From contig CM057458.1 in the NCBI GenBank assembly GCA_016271365.2, positions 196,326,501-196,390,500 on the forward strand: a DNA stretch of 64,000 nucleotides, read 5' to 3'. Below are positions 44,546 to 55,299 of the stretch, piece by piece (within the stretch, counting starts at the first letter, position 1; each line of letters opens with the position of its first letter). The notes under the pieces were generated by a model, which saw nothing but the letters and a program-made list of their open reading frames with translations, ran no database searches and was not told the DNA's origin. The DNA is from Neoceratodus forsteri. Lineage: Eukaryota; Chordata; Ceratodontiformes; Ceratodontidae. Both the position numbers and the translations under genes were made by a program.

Positions 44546-45849
44546 CTTGCAAAGACAAAACTGAACTCTGTCCTCTAGATGAGGCCTGGCCAGTGTTTTG
44601 TACAATGGCATCACCACCTCTCTTCTTCTGCTAGTGATACCCCTTCCTATGCACCCCAACATCCCACTGTCCCTCCCAACAACCTTTTTACACTGTTTGA
44701 CCTCCTTTAGGTCATCTGAGATGGTTATCCCTAAATCTCTGTCCTCCGTGGTGACTGTCAGCAACCCCCCCACCAAATACTGTAGTTCTCCACTGTGTTT
44801 CTTTGCCCCAGGTGCATGATTTTGCACTTCTTTGCATTAAATTTTAATTGCCATACTTAAGACAATGTTTCCAGTTTTTCCAGATCCCTCCTCATTCTTT
44901 CGACCCCTACTGGAGTGTCTACTCTATTGCAGATCTTGGTATCATCTGCAAATAGGCAAACCTTCCCTCCAGCCCATCAGCAGTGTCACTGATGAAGACA
45001 TTAAAAAGGACTGGCTCCAGGACTGACCCTCTGAGACACCCCACTGGTCACACTTTTTTCTTCGGACTTGATCCCATTTACTACCACTCTCTGCTTCCTG
45101 TCCCTCAACCAGTTTCTAATCCAGTTTTAACTTTGTGTCCAACCCCAGGCCCTAACGTTCACCAGTCTTCTGTAGAGATGCGTGAAGGCCTTGCTGAAAT
45201 CGCGGTGGTCGATATCCACCACTCCTCCCTGATCCATCTCCTTCATCGCCCAATCAAAAAAGTCAGTCAGATTGGTTTGACATGACCTTCCTGCTGTGAA
45301 TCCATGCTGCCTTGAATCCTTTGCTCCCTTGGTTGCAAAGTGCTCCACAATCCTTTCCTTAAGCAGCACCTCCATAATTGTACCCACTACTGATGTGAGG
45401 CTGACTGGCCTATAGTTTCCTGCTTCCTCCTTACTACCACTCTTGTGGAGAGGGACTACATTGGCCCCCTTCCAGTCCCCTGGGACCACCACTATATTGA
45501 GAGACTCACTAAACAGGTCTGCCAGTAGCGCTGCTAGCACCGTTCTTAATTCTTTCAATATCCTGGGTTGTACACCACTTGGTCTTATTGCTTTGTCCAC
45601 CTTCAGTTAGGTGAGTTCTTCCAAGACTCACTGTTCTGTAAAAGGACTGGTGTTTACCTCTCCCTCTCTCTCTCTCCCTATTGTTCTTGTTGCTTAGATG
45701 TGGTCCCTATCCCTCCCCCTCTACCGTGAATACCAAACAGAAATATTCATTCATTATCTATGCTTTTTCAAAGTCACCCTCTACCCACCTCACTTCCTCC
45801 CCACTGATCCTTATAATCCCTCCCTCAGCTTTCCTTCTATCGCTAATGT

Positions 45850-46199
45850 GTTTTTTTAATGGGGACATTTTTCACCGACTGCCGGCAAGACTTGGTGGTG
45901 GCATACTGACCATCTGCTCCATCCCCCTTGCGGGGATCACAGGGCGTGGTGGGGAGGGGGGTGTTCCATGGTTATGGAAGTAGATAGGGTAATCCCTAAC
46001 CCCCACCCCTTTAGAGAGCACCGGCATGAAGGACCAAGATTTAGGTGGGAAGCTGTGCGGAGACATGGCTTCCACCAAGCATCTAATAGTGCTGTCCCCT
46101 CCTGACACTGTCTGCTGGTCGGATCGGTGCTCAACCCTCCCCAGAGAGGAGAGTTGCTTAACTGCAGCTCAGTCCAGCTCCTCCTTCCCCCACTCAAAA
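45850..46199 (-). mobile_element. Unassigned GC-rich retroposon family, copy 6, inside CR1
   Basis: It is flanked by TTCTATCGCTAATGT (45835-45849) and TTCTATTGCTAATGT (46200-46214), a 15 bp target duplication with one mismatch, and has a T7 run at its plus-left end. It contains CCCCAGAGAGGAGAGTTGCT (46139-46158) as in the other copies. The tail and duplication length indicate LINE-type mobilisation. Confidence 0.78.
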
Positions 46200-46904
46200 T
46201 TCTATTGCTAATGTAGCTATAAAATATCTTGTCCCCCCCCCCTTTACTGTCTGAGCTAGTCTCTCCCTTGTTTGCACCTTTGCGCACCTAACTGCTTTCC
46301 CTGCCTCCCTCAGTCTCTCTAGATACACTGCCCTATTCTCCTCCTCCGGAGTCTCCTTGTATTTCCTGAAGGCCCCTTTTTTTCCTTACCTTTTCTGCCA
46401 CCTCCTTTGTGATCCACAGTGGTTTGTTACTTCTTTTTCCCTTGTTGCTCACCTTAATACACTGTTTTGTCGCCTCCCCATGGGCTCTTTTAAGTGTGCC
46501 CACTACTTCTCAACCTCTGCCCCTGGCTCCCTGCTTTCCAGGGCCTTCTTGATCACTTTTCCCATCTTAGAAAAGTCTGACATCCAGGACCTTTGGCTTG
46601 GTGTGGTCTTTCTGTGACAGTACTGATGCTGAACCACACAGTGTTGTGGTCACTGGACTCTAGGCCTCCATCCATCCTGACATCATTAACCCTGTCCCCA
46701 TTGGTCAGCACAAGGTCCAAGACCGTCTTGTCCCTGGTAGGCTCCAAAACCAACTGTCTGAGGCCTGCCCTCTACAAGGATTCTATGATTTCTCGGCTCC
46801 TGGCTGAGACAGCTTTTGGGATGGTCAAGTCCACATCTGGCACATTAAAATCACATAGCAGTAGTACTTCCCTTTTGCTGCCATCTGACAACCCACGTAT
46901 GTAA

Positions 46905-47989
46905 CCCAAGAGGTGGAAATTACGATAAAAAGTTATTAACCAGGGAGATATGATAGACTGGTACCCTTTCCTTAAAATTCCTTCCCCCTACCAACACACT
47001 GAAAAAAAAGTTTACCATGTTGCTATATAGTAAAACGATTAGGCAATGAAAATTCCATATGAGACATATGTTCCCACAAAGCCCCTGTCCTCCCATTTTG
47101 TCTCTGTTCCTGATTTCAGAATATAACAGTTTACCCTTGATATTCAGTAGTCATGGGTGGGGATTTGGATGCTTCTAAGGCATATGGCATGGACCTTTGG
47201 TTGCCTGGATTAAAATAAAAAGCATTCCACTATAAAGTGGCTATATAGAAGCTGTGTAAAACATTATAGTAAAACAGTAGCATTTAGACAGAGTAACTAA
47301 GAGGGACAATTGTATGTCCACATTTTAAATATCAAGCATATTTATGGCACTATGATTACAACAGTTTAAACTGTAACTTTATAGCAGCCCTTTGGACAGT
47401 TTAAAAACATGATTGTGTCTTTCCCTGCTCATGGACACCTTTTGCCATTAACTATGTAGGCACTAGGTGCCGTACTTAGTGCGGACCAGGCGCAACCTCG
47501 AGCACAGTCATGCTGGAGTGCATGCCACATGATGTGACTTCACTGAGGATGCGCATGTGTGGACGCCTGATTCCTGTAGCTGCTCACAATAAAAAAGGTG
47601 AGCCAAAACCGAGCATGCCTCCTCTTCTAACAGAGAGTGCAGGGGACTGTGATTTACAGCCTAGAACAGCATCGTGAGGCTTCATACTTTACTAAGGAAA
47701 ACACAATATATAATTTAAGCACATAGTGCTTGTAATATATGTAGGGTTTAAATTAAATAGACACAAAAGCTGAATCTCTGCACCATCCACCAACCTCAAA
47801 AAGCAGTTGCACACTGTATTTGGCCACGTTTCCTTTGTAGGCACCAGACTTCAATATTTAAAAGACTGAAATACAAGGTAAAAAAGTTTTTATTTTATAG
47901 AGTGAGAGGTTCTTTGTGAACTGAATTCATATAATGGATATCAGGTTTGTGTCCTTTGAGAATAAAATCAGTACAGTGATATTAAAAAT
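46905..47989. other. Unassigned AT-rich stretch
   Basis: No coding or repeat structure that I can recognise. Direct flank of the Harbinger element. Confidence 0.5.
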
Positions 47990-47992
47990 AAT

Positions 47993-48260
47993 GGCCCAGA
48001 TATTCAAACTGCGCCCAAAAAGTGCGCAATAGCAGGAGCAAGCGCAAGTCTATTGCGCCCATGCGCAAGAGACACAATATTCAAAAATGGAGTAGGCCAA
48101 ACTGCGCCTACAGCCGATGACTGATATCGCACCACCTGCGCCATAGCGCAACTAGGGAGGGGAAGCTGAGCAGATCTGATGCGCCATGGCGGCGCAGCAA
48201 GGGATGTTCAGCTGAGCAGTCAGAGGCGCCGTAGCACAACCAGGGATGCCCCAGCAGCAG
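47993..48260. promoter_or_regulatory. Left TIR and subterminal repeat block
   Basis: After the 16 bp terminal match come many copies of GCGCAA, GCGCC and TGCGCC words and a second TATTCAAAAATGG at 48070. The same words crowd the right end (55320-55570) and the central intergenic region (51000-51400). They are probable binding sites for the transposase or its Myb helper. Confidence 0.65.
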
Positions 48261-48261
48261 A

Positions 48262-49560
48262 GCAATGCAACTGCACAACCAGGAGGTAGGGCCCACCACC
48301 CATGCCACAGATGGGCACAGGAACACACAGCAGAACAGACATCGTCCCCACACCCATGCACTGCACAACTGGGGAGGCTGGAATAACCACTGGCCCATGG
48401 AGACAAGCAAACAACCCACAGCCGGGCCATGGTGCCCATCACACCTACCGACAAGCTGTGACTGGCACACAAGGATGGCTGACCACCCGTGCCACCATCC
48501 CCCAATGCAGAGCACACCCTGCCCCGTGACCCCAGACACCCCATGAGCAGTGACCACCTGCAGGAAACCCCATACATACCACCACCCCCACTGTGACACT
48601 GCAACCCTGTGCACCACAGAACCATGCAAGCCAGCCCCACCATGAACACCCACCAGCAGGTGGCAGCACACAGCAATGCAACAACGGCAGACACAGTGCC
48701 ACCACGCACAGTCCCCCCGAGGTACTGCTGAAAGACCAACCATGTGTTGGCACATGAGGTACCCCACACGGGACAGGGCGTGCCCCGGACACCACCACCA
48801 GTGGTACAGCACCCTGCACAGTATTCAAATGACACAACCCGACCCACCACTGGCCACAGCAGCCAGCACAGACACCCACAGTGGTGCATGGAAGCATGCA
48901 CCACACCGGATGCCACACAGTGTATGGACAGACACCCACCCATACCCATGGGCACAACAACACAGGGATGCAGTGGTGGGGCATCCAAGCCCCCAGTGTG
49001 GGCCCATGTAAACTGTGTACACACAACCCGCAGTCCTCCATGGCACTGGAGTGCCAGCCACCCTGCGCTGGCATTGTGGACCCGTACACCACCATCATTC
49101 GCCCGGAGCACGAGTCACAGACAGTGGGGCACATCCCCTGCAACACACACAAGGCACAGCATGGAGATGGGACAACAACTGTGGTGCCCACAGTGCTACC
49201 CGAGGCAGACATGCACCACACCAGTGACAGGAGGCAACCCAGCAATGTGACGGGTACAGTGGCTGCCCTGCAGGGACTGCCACCACTGACATGCCAGCGG
49301 ACCGTGCAGGTCACAGACATGCATGTGTGTCAGCTGCACAGGCCATGGACGGGCCGATGGGTGCGCCATGGACACAGAGCATGCACCATGGACTACTGCA
49401 CACAGTCATCCAGTGCACAGGGCACAACGCACACACCACAGACACTGACTGATAGCTACCCCCACACCATAGTCACCTCCACACGGACACACACATATAC
49501 CCATGACCGCACCAGCCCTGACGCCATGCACACCACTGCAGCTGAGCACCTATAGTCCAC
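48262..49560. other. C/A-rich strand-biased segment
   Basis: The plus strand is dominated by CAC, CCA, CAT and ACA words for 1.3 kb, leaving long stop-free frames on both strands (48152-49111 and 48445-49320 on minus; 48744-49250 on plus). None of the translations shows domain-like sequence. It lies downstream of the minus-strand Myb/SANT gene and may be its 3' UTR/intron or simple filler. Confidence 0.5.
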
Positions 49561-49639
49561 TGCAAATCAGAGACCACCACAGTATTCATATCACAATTAA
49601 ATGTATTGAAAATATAAAATTCAACTATATAGAATATTA

Positions 49640-49850
49640 CATAAACTATATACAAGGTTGGGGGGGCCACAAACAAGGTGGGGGTGGGTAGGGGTGAACA
49701 AATGGCGCCTTTCCCCGCTTCGACTCCTCCGGGCTCTATGCCTCCTCAGGACCCCGGTGTCATCTGTTTGTCTGAGGATGTCCAGCGACGCCCTCGCCAC
49801 CAGTAATATCTCCCGCAGCGCCTCCCTGATTTCCCATAGATGGCGGGTAC
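49640..49850 (-). CDS. Probable last exon of the second Myb/SANT-like gene
   Basis: The minus frame reads THRLW-like then EIREALREILLVARASLDIL and RQTDDTGVLRRHRARRSRSG, ending at a stop near 49630. It has an amphipathic helix followed by a basic tail. An acceptor-like TGTCCTAG precedes it at 49849-49856. The frame does not join exon 2 in phase by one base, so either the splice site differs or there is an indel. It fits a C-terminal helix of a Harbinger helper protein. Confidence 0.45.
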
Positions 49851-50281
49851 CTAGGACAAGGGAGCACAGTCAATAGGTGTGAATGCACAACCCCATACAG
49901 CCCGCCCACTTTGCATGGCATACGGCCATGGGACATACCTCTGTGATGGTGTGTGACCACCGCGAGTGATCACGTCCACATGACCTGCCCACCCAGGTGC
50001 ATACAGCCATGCGGGACGCTGCACACACCCACCGGCCAAGTCATGCACAGCACCACCGTGGTCGTTTAGTGACAGGGCTATGTGGTGCAAAGGCAGTGGC
50101 ACAACCATGTACCTGGTGCACGCATGGACCACCATTGACACACTCCCAGACATGCATTACCACTGGACAGTGTTGACTGTAACAAGTCGCTTGCATGGCA
50201 GTGGTGTCGGATGGTGGCCATGCCCCGCTGCCCACCCTGTCACACAGCATGCAGTAGTAATCATGGATGTATGGCACTCAC

Positions 50282-50858
50282 CTTCATCGGGCCGGTCCAG
50301 TGGGCGATGAGGGCCCTCGCCCCGCCTTGCTGCACCCTGCTCTTCCTGCCGCCGCTCTTCACGGGCACCGCAGCGTTCATCCGGGCTTGTGGGGAAAACA
50401 TGGAGAGAGGAACATCAATACAATCCCGTAGCAAAGTCCCCCTGCCCCCAGGTGTGTGCCCACCCACCCCACACCCTGTGAACACCACCACAGCCAACCC
50501 GGACGTCCCTCCCCCATGTACTGGACACATACAGCACTGTTACCCATATGGAAGATGAAAGTGTGTTGACGCAACCCCTACCTGGCTGTGGCACCGTGCC
50601 CCTCCTGGCACGTGCCCGCAGGCGTGCCAGTAGCTCCGGCTCCCTCCGCCGCAGGTCCCCGTATCTGTGGCGGTACTGCTCGGCACTCCTCCCCTGTCCT
50701 GTGGCCTCCTCAAGTGCAGTGGCCACCTCCTGCCACACCTGGGTCCTAGACCTGTCCAGGGGTGCCTCCCCGAACAGTGGCCCATGGTGTGGCTCCACAA
50801 TGGGCACTAGGTTGGCCAGCTTGATTGCAGACCACTGGGCTGCCCTCCTGCGTGCCAT
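50282..50858 (-). CDS. Second Myb/SANT-like DNA-binding protein (spliced)
   Basis: Exon 1 (50858-50582) starts MARRRAAQWSAIKLANL and continues PHHGPLFGEAPLDRSRTQVW, QEVATALEEATGQ and AEQYRHRYGDLRRREPELLA: a Trp/Leu pattern and RYxDLR end typical of the Myb/SANT-like domain of Harbinger helper proteins. An intron follows with donor CAG/GTAGGG (50581) and acceptor CACAAG (50386). Exon 2 (50385-50282) reads ARMNAAVPVKSGGRKSRVQQ and ALIAHWTGPMK, then a second donor AAG/GTGAGT at 50281. The start was chosen because similarity begins there; an upstream ATG exists at 50948. It is read divergently from the NAIF1-like gene. No stop or frameshift was seen in the two exons. Function (DNA binding at element ends) is inferred. 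Confidence 0.65.
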
Positions 50859-50949
50859 TCTCGCTACTCTATTCGGCAATATGGCGCTCTGCAGCACGGC
50901 TCCCCACGTGCAGATGCTGCGCTGTACAGAGCTGCCATTCCCTATCACA

Positions 50950-51480
50950 GTGTCACCGAACAGCGCGATAGAGGTGCACCCATGCCTGACGCATGGCGCC
51001 TAGGGGGCAAAGGTCGGGCACAGGGTCAAGGGTCTCTGGCGCATGGACACGCACAGCGCCATAGGAACCCAATGTGTGTAGCGTGATTGACTGCCTGTGT
51101 GCCACCGCCATAGCGGCCTACCGCACAGTTGGCCCAGTGCGCCTATGATGGCCCAGTGCCACAGCGCCATGTAGTGACCATCGCTGTAGCACTACTGGCA
51201 CAATGGTGGCCATACCCTGCATAGCCTACCGCGCACAGCACGTCATCAGCGCAGCAGATGCCTGCGTCAGCAACCCAGGCATGCGCAGTGAGGTGTGTAC
51301 TACGCATGTCACAGAACTGCGCCATTGGCTCAGCACGTTCAACGCAACTGCGCAAAGCGCAACAGCGCGATATTCAGCCATCATACGCAAATCATCTAAT
51401 CAGCCATTCAGTGGCGCGGCACTGCAATTTGCATCTACTTAAAGTTGCACCTCACCTCATTTGCATGGGTTGCACTATAA
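50950..51480. promoter_or_regulatory. Central divergent control region of the Harbinger element
   Basis: Between the two divergent Myb genes lies a block dense in GCGCC, GCGCAA and GCGATATTCAGCC words, the same vocabulary as the two termini. It ends in two octamer motifs, ATTTGCAT at 51427-51434 and 51459-51466, and TATAAAA at 51476-51482. This is consistent with a bidirectional promoter that element-encoded DNA-binding proteins could recognise. Confidence 0.55.
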
Positions 51481-51482
51481 AA
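51427..51482 (+). promoter_or_regulatory. Octamer pair and TATA box of NAIF1-like gene
   Basis: Two identical ATTTGCAT octamers 32 bp apart precede TATAAAA at 51476. A start of transcription near 51506 would give a short 5' UTR exon ending at 51530 before a GTGAGT donor. Octamers are binding sites for POU-family factors; whether they are used here is unknown. Confidence 0.6.
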
Positions 51483-51530
51483 GTGCGACATTGGGCTGCA
51501 GTGGCCATAGTCGGTTACTGCGGTCTATTG

Positions 51531-51621
51531 GTGAGTTGCATGCTGTTTGGGAGTGTAGACTGTGGATTTAGGGACATGCATGGGACTGCACAGTCACAGG
51601 TAGCAACTGCCATTCTTACAG
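51531..51621 (+). other. 5' UTR intron of NAIF1-like gene
   Basis: Donor GTGAGT at 51531 and acceptor TTCTTACAG ending 51621, nine bases before the start codon at 51630. Both sites are near consensus. Confidence 0.6.
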
Positions 51622-51629
51622 GCTACATA

Positions 51630-52394
51630 ATGACCGAGCAAGTTGTTGGAGAGGAGGAACATAGTGGTGGGAGGAGGAGGCCTAACTGTACCAAGGCCGA
51701 AACTGAAGCCGAAGCCCTGTTTGAGGCCTACCTGGATCAGGAGCCACTTCTCAGTGGACGTCGGGGAACACCTCAAGTCCGTGCTGCTGCATGGGAGGAG
51801 GTGGCACATGCTGTGAACCTGCATGGCAGCCACCAGCGCTCCGTGCAGGAGTGTAAGAAAAAGATGGGCACGGACAGGAGGAGGATAAAGGAGAAGGTGG
51901 CTGACATCCGGGAAGCACGTGCTGCAACAGGTGGGGGACAGCCGGAGGTGGTACAGCTGACCCCACAGGAGGAGAGGCTTGCTGGAAGCATGCAGCGCAG
52001 TGCCATTGAGGGTGTTCTGGGTGGTGGCTTCCAGACGGGTGGTGGCCCATCACTGCATGGTAGGTCATGGTCTGTCTGTGGTGGGGGGGCAGGGTAGGTT
52101 ACATGCAGTAACGCGACTTTGCTTTCCCTTACAGATCCTGAGCGTCTGCATGGGTCGGCGATGGTGGGCCTGTCCACTGAGGACAGTCAGCTGGAGAAGG
52201 AGGAGGGCCCATCCACCTCCACAGGTATACGTGGATCATTGCAACAGTGGGGCAGCCTGGCTGTCCACACTGATGTCGTTGTAACAGGTGTGGAGGAAGC
52301 CCTGCCTATGTCCCAGCGTGCCGGCGTCCACGGATGCCAGCATGCTGTGACTGGGGCCGTGCAGAGTCCGTCACCCGGTGATGATGGCAGCTAA
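51630..52394 (+). CDS. NAIF1-like Myb/SANT protein of Harbinger (N-terminal part, spliced)
   Basis: The start at 51630 opens MTEQVVGEEEHSGGRRRPN. The Myb/SANT-like domain follows: TKAETEAEALFEAYLDQEPL, TPQVRAAAWEEVAHAVNLHG and SVQECKKKMGTDRRRIKEKV. Then come REARAATGGGQPE and QLTPQEERLAGSMQRSAIEG, the TGGG...LT.EE block seen in NAIF1-type Harbinger helpers. A 75 bp intron (52060-52134, GT...TTCCCTTACAG) joins GPSLH to DPERLHGS. The open frame then ends at 52392-52394 (about 229 residues), but C-terminal homology continues further on, so this stop may be a lesion or an alternative end. In known Harbinger systems such a protein binds the element ends and brings the transposase into the nucleus; that role is inferred here. 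Confidence 0.78.
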
Positions 52395-52759
52395 CATCAT
52401 GAGCAGTGACACGTGTGTGCCAGGATGGCCACACAGCAGGGAACCCCGTATGGCTGTGGTGGTGCTGCCGTGGAGGCCTGTGTGTCAGCACAGTCCCAGC
52501 CTGTGCCTGTCAGCACCAGTGGGGCAGCACTGGTGTCTGTTCAGGACAGTGGGACTGTTGCCCACTGCGGCAGCACCAATGAGCCCTGGGGAGGCGGCAG
52601 CCGGAGGGGCAGCATCAGCAGTCAGCCAATCGGCTTGGGGGTACAGGGTTCAGCGGTGGCGTCTGTGCACCGCCTGTGGACATGCCCAGACCTGGTCCTT
52701 GTGCGCAGCACCAACCCTGAAGGGGTGCTGATCATCAGGGCCGTGCACACCCTGAGGGA

Positions 52760-53289
52760 CACTATGCCGAGGAGGCAGATGACCTCTTGGACAAGCACAC
52801 CCACCTACTGCAAGCATCAGTCCAGTAGCAGATGCACTGCGTGTGGCTCTGGAGCGGGCAGAGGAGCATCGCAGCAGGGACACCGCTCTGATCCTGGCAG
52901 GGATGGACCATTTGCGGGAGGATGTGACCGCTGCCATTGACAGGCATGCACAGGCATTCACTGCTGTCATGGCCACAATGGGCACACAGTCAGGTGCCCA
53001 TGCATCGGAGACACCATGCAGTGCACTGTCCACCCCCCGTCCCCGGCGTCATGCAACTCCCACCCTGACGGCACCGGGTTCAGCTATGGGCATCCCAAGC
53101 ACTCCTGGCACAGGCATGTTCGGTGTGCTGCAGACCCCTGTGCGAGCATGGTCACGTTCACACAGTGGAACCCATGGGGGACCATTGGTCCCACCCCATG
53201 AGGCCAGTGGTCAGCCTGGCAGTGCTGGCAGGTCTCGGCGGGGCTGCCCATGCATCCGTGGCGGCCGGGGCACTGTGTCGCGTGACTGA
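52760..53289 (+). pseudogene. Possible C-terminal part of the NAIF1-like protein
   Basis: One frame reads HYAEEADDLLDKHTHLLQAS up to a stop at about 52826, and after a one-base shift the neighbouring frame gives ALERAEEHRSRDTALILAGM and DHLREDVTAAIDRHAQAFTA to a stop at 53287. The helical, charged sequence resembles C-terminal coiled-coil regions of Harbinger Myb proteins. It lies on the same strand downstream of the Myb domain. The stop and shift make it non-functional as it stands unless spliced differently. Confidence 0.5.
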
Positions 53290-53770
53290 GCTGTCTCCCA
53301 GCACGGTTACTGTCTGGTGCTGCCCTGTGTGAATTGTGTGTTTCAGTGGGCAGTGCACAGGTGGATACCCAGCCCTGCACGCGGACACACAGTCCACCTG
53401 CACACCCTCCCGGCTGCAGTCTGCAATTGCGTGTGCATGATGATGCCTGCATTGCGCTGTACACCAATATGCAATGGTGCTCAGCATCTGACACATGCAC
53501 ATGGACAGGCAGTGGGCGTGGTGGCCTGTGGACATGTGTGTTGCTAGGGTTGGCATTGTGGGTCGGTGTGCCTCCTGCCCTCTGTGCACGTTTGGTGCAT
53601 TGTGTGTGTGCATGTGTGTGTGTCCGTCTGCGTGGCATGTTAATCCTCACCCATCCCTGGTTGTGTGTGTGCTTCTGTACCCTGCCACTTCCCTTGACGG
53701 CATGCACCCCTGGTGTGTGTCCATGCGTGTTTGTGGGTTGTGCCTTAGCCACTGGTGGTTGCACATGGCC
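53290..53770. other. T/G-rich 3' region between convergent Harbinger genes
   Basis: The plus strand is rich in GTGTGTG words, mirror-like to the C/A-rich left arm. A consensus donor CAG/GTAAGT on minus at 53781 suggests that the transposase transcript may splice into this region. Confidence 0.4.
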
Positions 53771-53777
53771 CCATGAC

Positions 53778-55023
53778 TTACCTGGGTTGGCAGAAGTGCT
53801 CCTCCATGATAGTGTCCTGGTGCAGCTGTGCCAGCCGGATCAGTCGGGGGTCCCGTCGGCCATGGGGCTGCCCACCACCATCGTCACCGGCGTCCCCATC
53901 GCTGTCCCCCTCTTTGACCTGTATGGCTATCCTACATTTGTTGGCCATGTTGTGCAGGATGCAACAGGCCAGGAATAGCCCGCAGGCCTTTGAGGGGCTG
54001 TACTGTAGGGCACCGCCGGAGGTGTCCAGGCAACGAAAACGTGCCTTCAGCATCCCGAACACCCGCTCGATGACATTGTGTGGTGGCGTCTGCCTCATTG
54101 TAGCGTTGCTGCGATGGGGTTGCGGACCGCCAGTAGGGTGTGAGCAGCCAGGGATGGAGTGGGTATCGACTGTCACCTGTGTGAAGAGGGCGGAGGTTAG
54201 TTTGGTGATCAGCTTCGCCCTGCCCCAGGCCATGTAGGCCACTACCCATGTCACCTCTGGCCATGCCCCCCCAGGCCCTATGATTGTCCATGTGGTTTGC
54301 ATACTCACCCACTAGGTGTCCAGTGGGGATGTCTCCACTCTTGAATCTGTGGCACAGTGCTGACTGGTGCCAGATGAAGGCATCGTGTGCTCCCCCAGGG
54401 TGCGTGGCACAGACATTGATTATGCGCCCCCTGGCATTGCACACCACCTGGCAGTTGATGCTGGCATAGCCCTTGCGATTGATGTATGCGGCCCCCTCGG
54501 GGCCAGGTGGTGTGCGTATGGGTGCAGTCTATTGTCCCTAGCACGCCAGGCATACGTGCTACCCTGTGGAACTTCTGTATGTTTACTGTGCGCTCCGCCG
54601 ATGTGCTGGGGAAATGGATGTACTCCTCAGCATGTGGCAGCAGTGCGCTGAGGAATTGGGAAGGTGGTGTGACGTGGACGACTGGGTTATGCCGGTGGTG
54701 TCCCCAGTTGGTCTCTGGAAGGTACCCGTGACGAGCAAGCACATGCAGGCTGTTACTTTAGTCTCCACTGACAGGGCATGGCTCCATCGTGTGGGTGCCT
54801 GCATCACATCACTGCACAGCTCACAGAGTCGCCTCAGAATTGCCCTATTCAGGCGGCACTGGCCCACAATCTCAGTATCGCTGTACAGCTCGAAGCTGGT
54901 GCGGGCTCGGTACTGCCTGTTGGGGGCATACCGCCAATGGGCCCTTCCACGGCCATGCCCCCCTGCCGCCCGCCTTCTCACCCCCCTCATAACGGCCTCC
55001 ATCTGGAAGGTGGCACTGGCCAT
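53778..55023 (-). pseudogene. HARBI1-type DDE transposase of Harbinger (frameshifted)
   Basis: The start at 55023 (MASATFQMEAVMRGVRRRA) leads to SFELYSDTEIVGQCRLNRAI, TRWSHALSVETKVTACMCLL and GDTTGITQSS, the conserved HARBI1 helical region. The catalytic domain follows in pieces: MPGVLGTIDCTH (first Asp), CNARGRIINVCATHPGGAHD, then an intron, GDSRYPLHPWLLTPYW (second Asp), and NVIERVFGMLKARFRCLD (Glu). Frameshifts lie near 54670, 54500 and 54085. A 132 bp intron (54177-54308) with GTGAGT and CACAG ends joins HLVG to DSRYP in phase. Transposase would cut and paste the element with the Myb partner; this copy cannot without help. Confidence 0.88.
54177..54308 (-). other. Intron in the Harbinger transposase
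   Basis: On minus the sequence reads CACCTAGTGG/GTGAGTATGC ... CTTCACACAG/GTGACAGTCG. Splicing places the second catalytic Asp of GDSRYP directly after HLVG, the spacing seen in intronless HARBI1 relatives. Confidence 0.8.
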
Positions 55024-55299
55024 GTCCCTGGCTTGTGTTCACCCCCGCTGCTGTTACTGTATTCCCCCCACTGTCCTCCTTGCTACTTCCCCTGCACCGG
55101 GAACACCTGCCTGTGGTGGCCTCTGTGCTGTGTGGCATTTCCCCCTTCTGCACTAGCTGTGGCTCCCCACACCTTACCTGTGCCTGTGTGTTCAGGGTGC
55201 CCTTTCCCTGGCCTGCCCTGTTTGTCCCTCCTGCCCTGTCTGTCTGTCTAGAGTTATGCCTGATGTGGCTTCCCTGTAGCGTTCTTGCGCCTCTCCCTT

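Larger units (their letters stand above)
43331..46904 (-). pseudogene. CR1 LINE pol, broken by three insertions
   Basis: Read right to left: endonuclease end (46904-46553: LVLEPTRDKTVLDLVLTNGD, ESSDHNTVWFSI), RT N-terminal part (45600-45127: AIRPSGVQPRILKELR, VVPLHKSGSKEEAGNYRPVS, HGFTAGRSCQTNLTDFFDW, HRDFSKAF), thumb (44827-44492: ERDLGITISDDLKEVKQCKK, LYKTLARPHLED) and C-terminal/3' end (to 43331, complementary to ACTTCCTGGGGTAGGCCATT). Later insertions sit at 43712-43842, 43928-44440 and 45850-46199. It shares blocks with the plus-strand CR1 pieces at 13.4 and 30.8 kb. It is dead. Confidence 0.86.

Noticed and set aside
48152..49320. Two long minus-strand open frames (319 and 291 aa) in the Harbinger left arm
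   Set aside because: They overlap in different frames and a plus-strand frame is open too. The translations are Cys/Trp/Val/Gly-rich without domains, as expected from C/A-biased DNA lacking stops.
51000..51480. Second Harbinger element nested at the centre
   Set aside because: TIR-like words are present, but I found no complete GGCCCAGATATTCAAA end or target duplication there. Kept as an open alternative under the findings.
52413..52940. Open frame of 175 aa inside the NAIF1-like gene region
   Set aside because: It is out of frame with the conserved helical C-terminal sequence and looks like a by-product of GC-rich composition.
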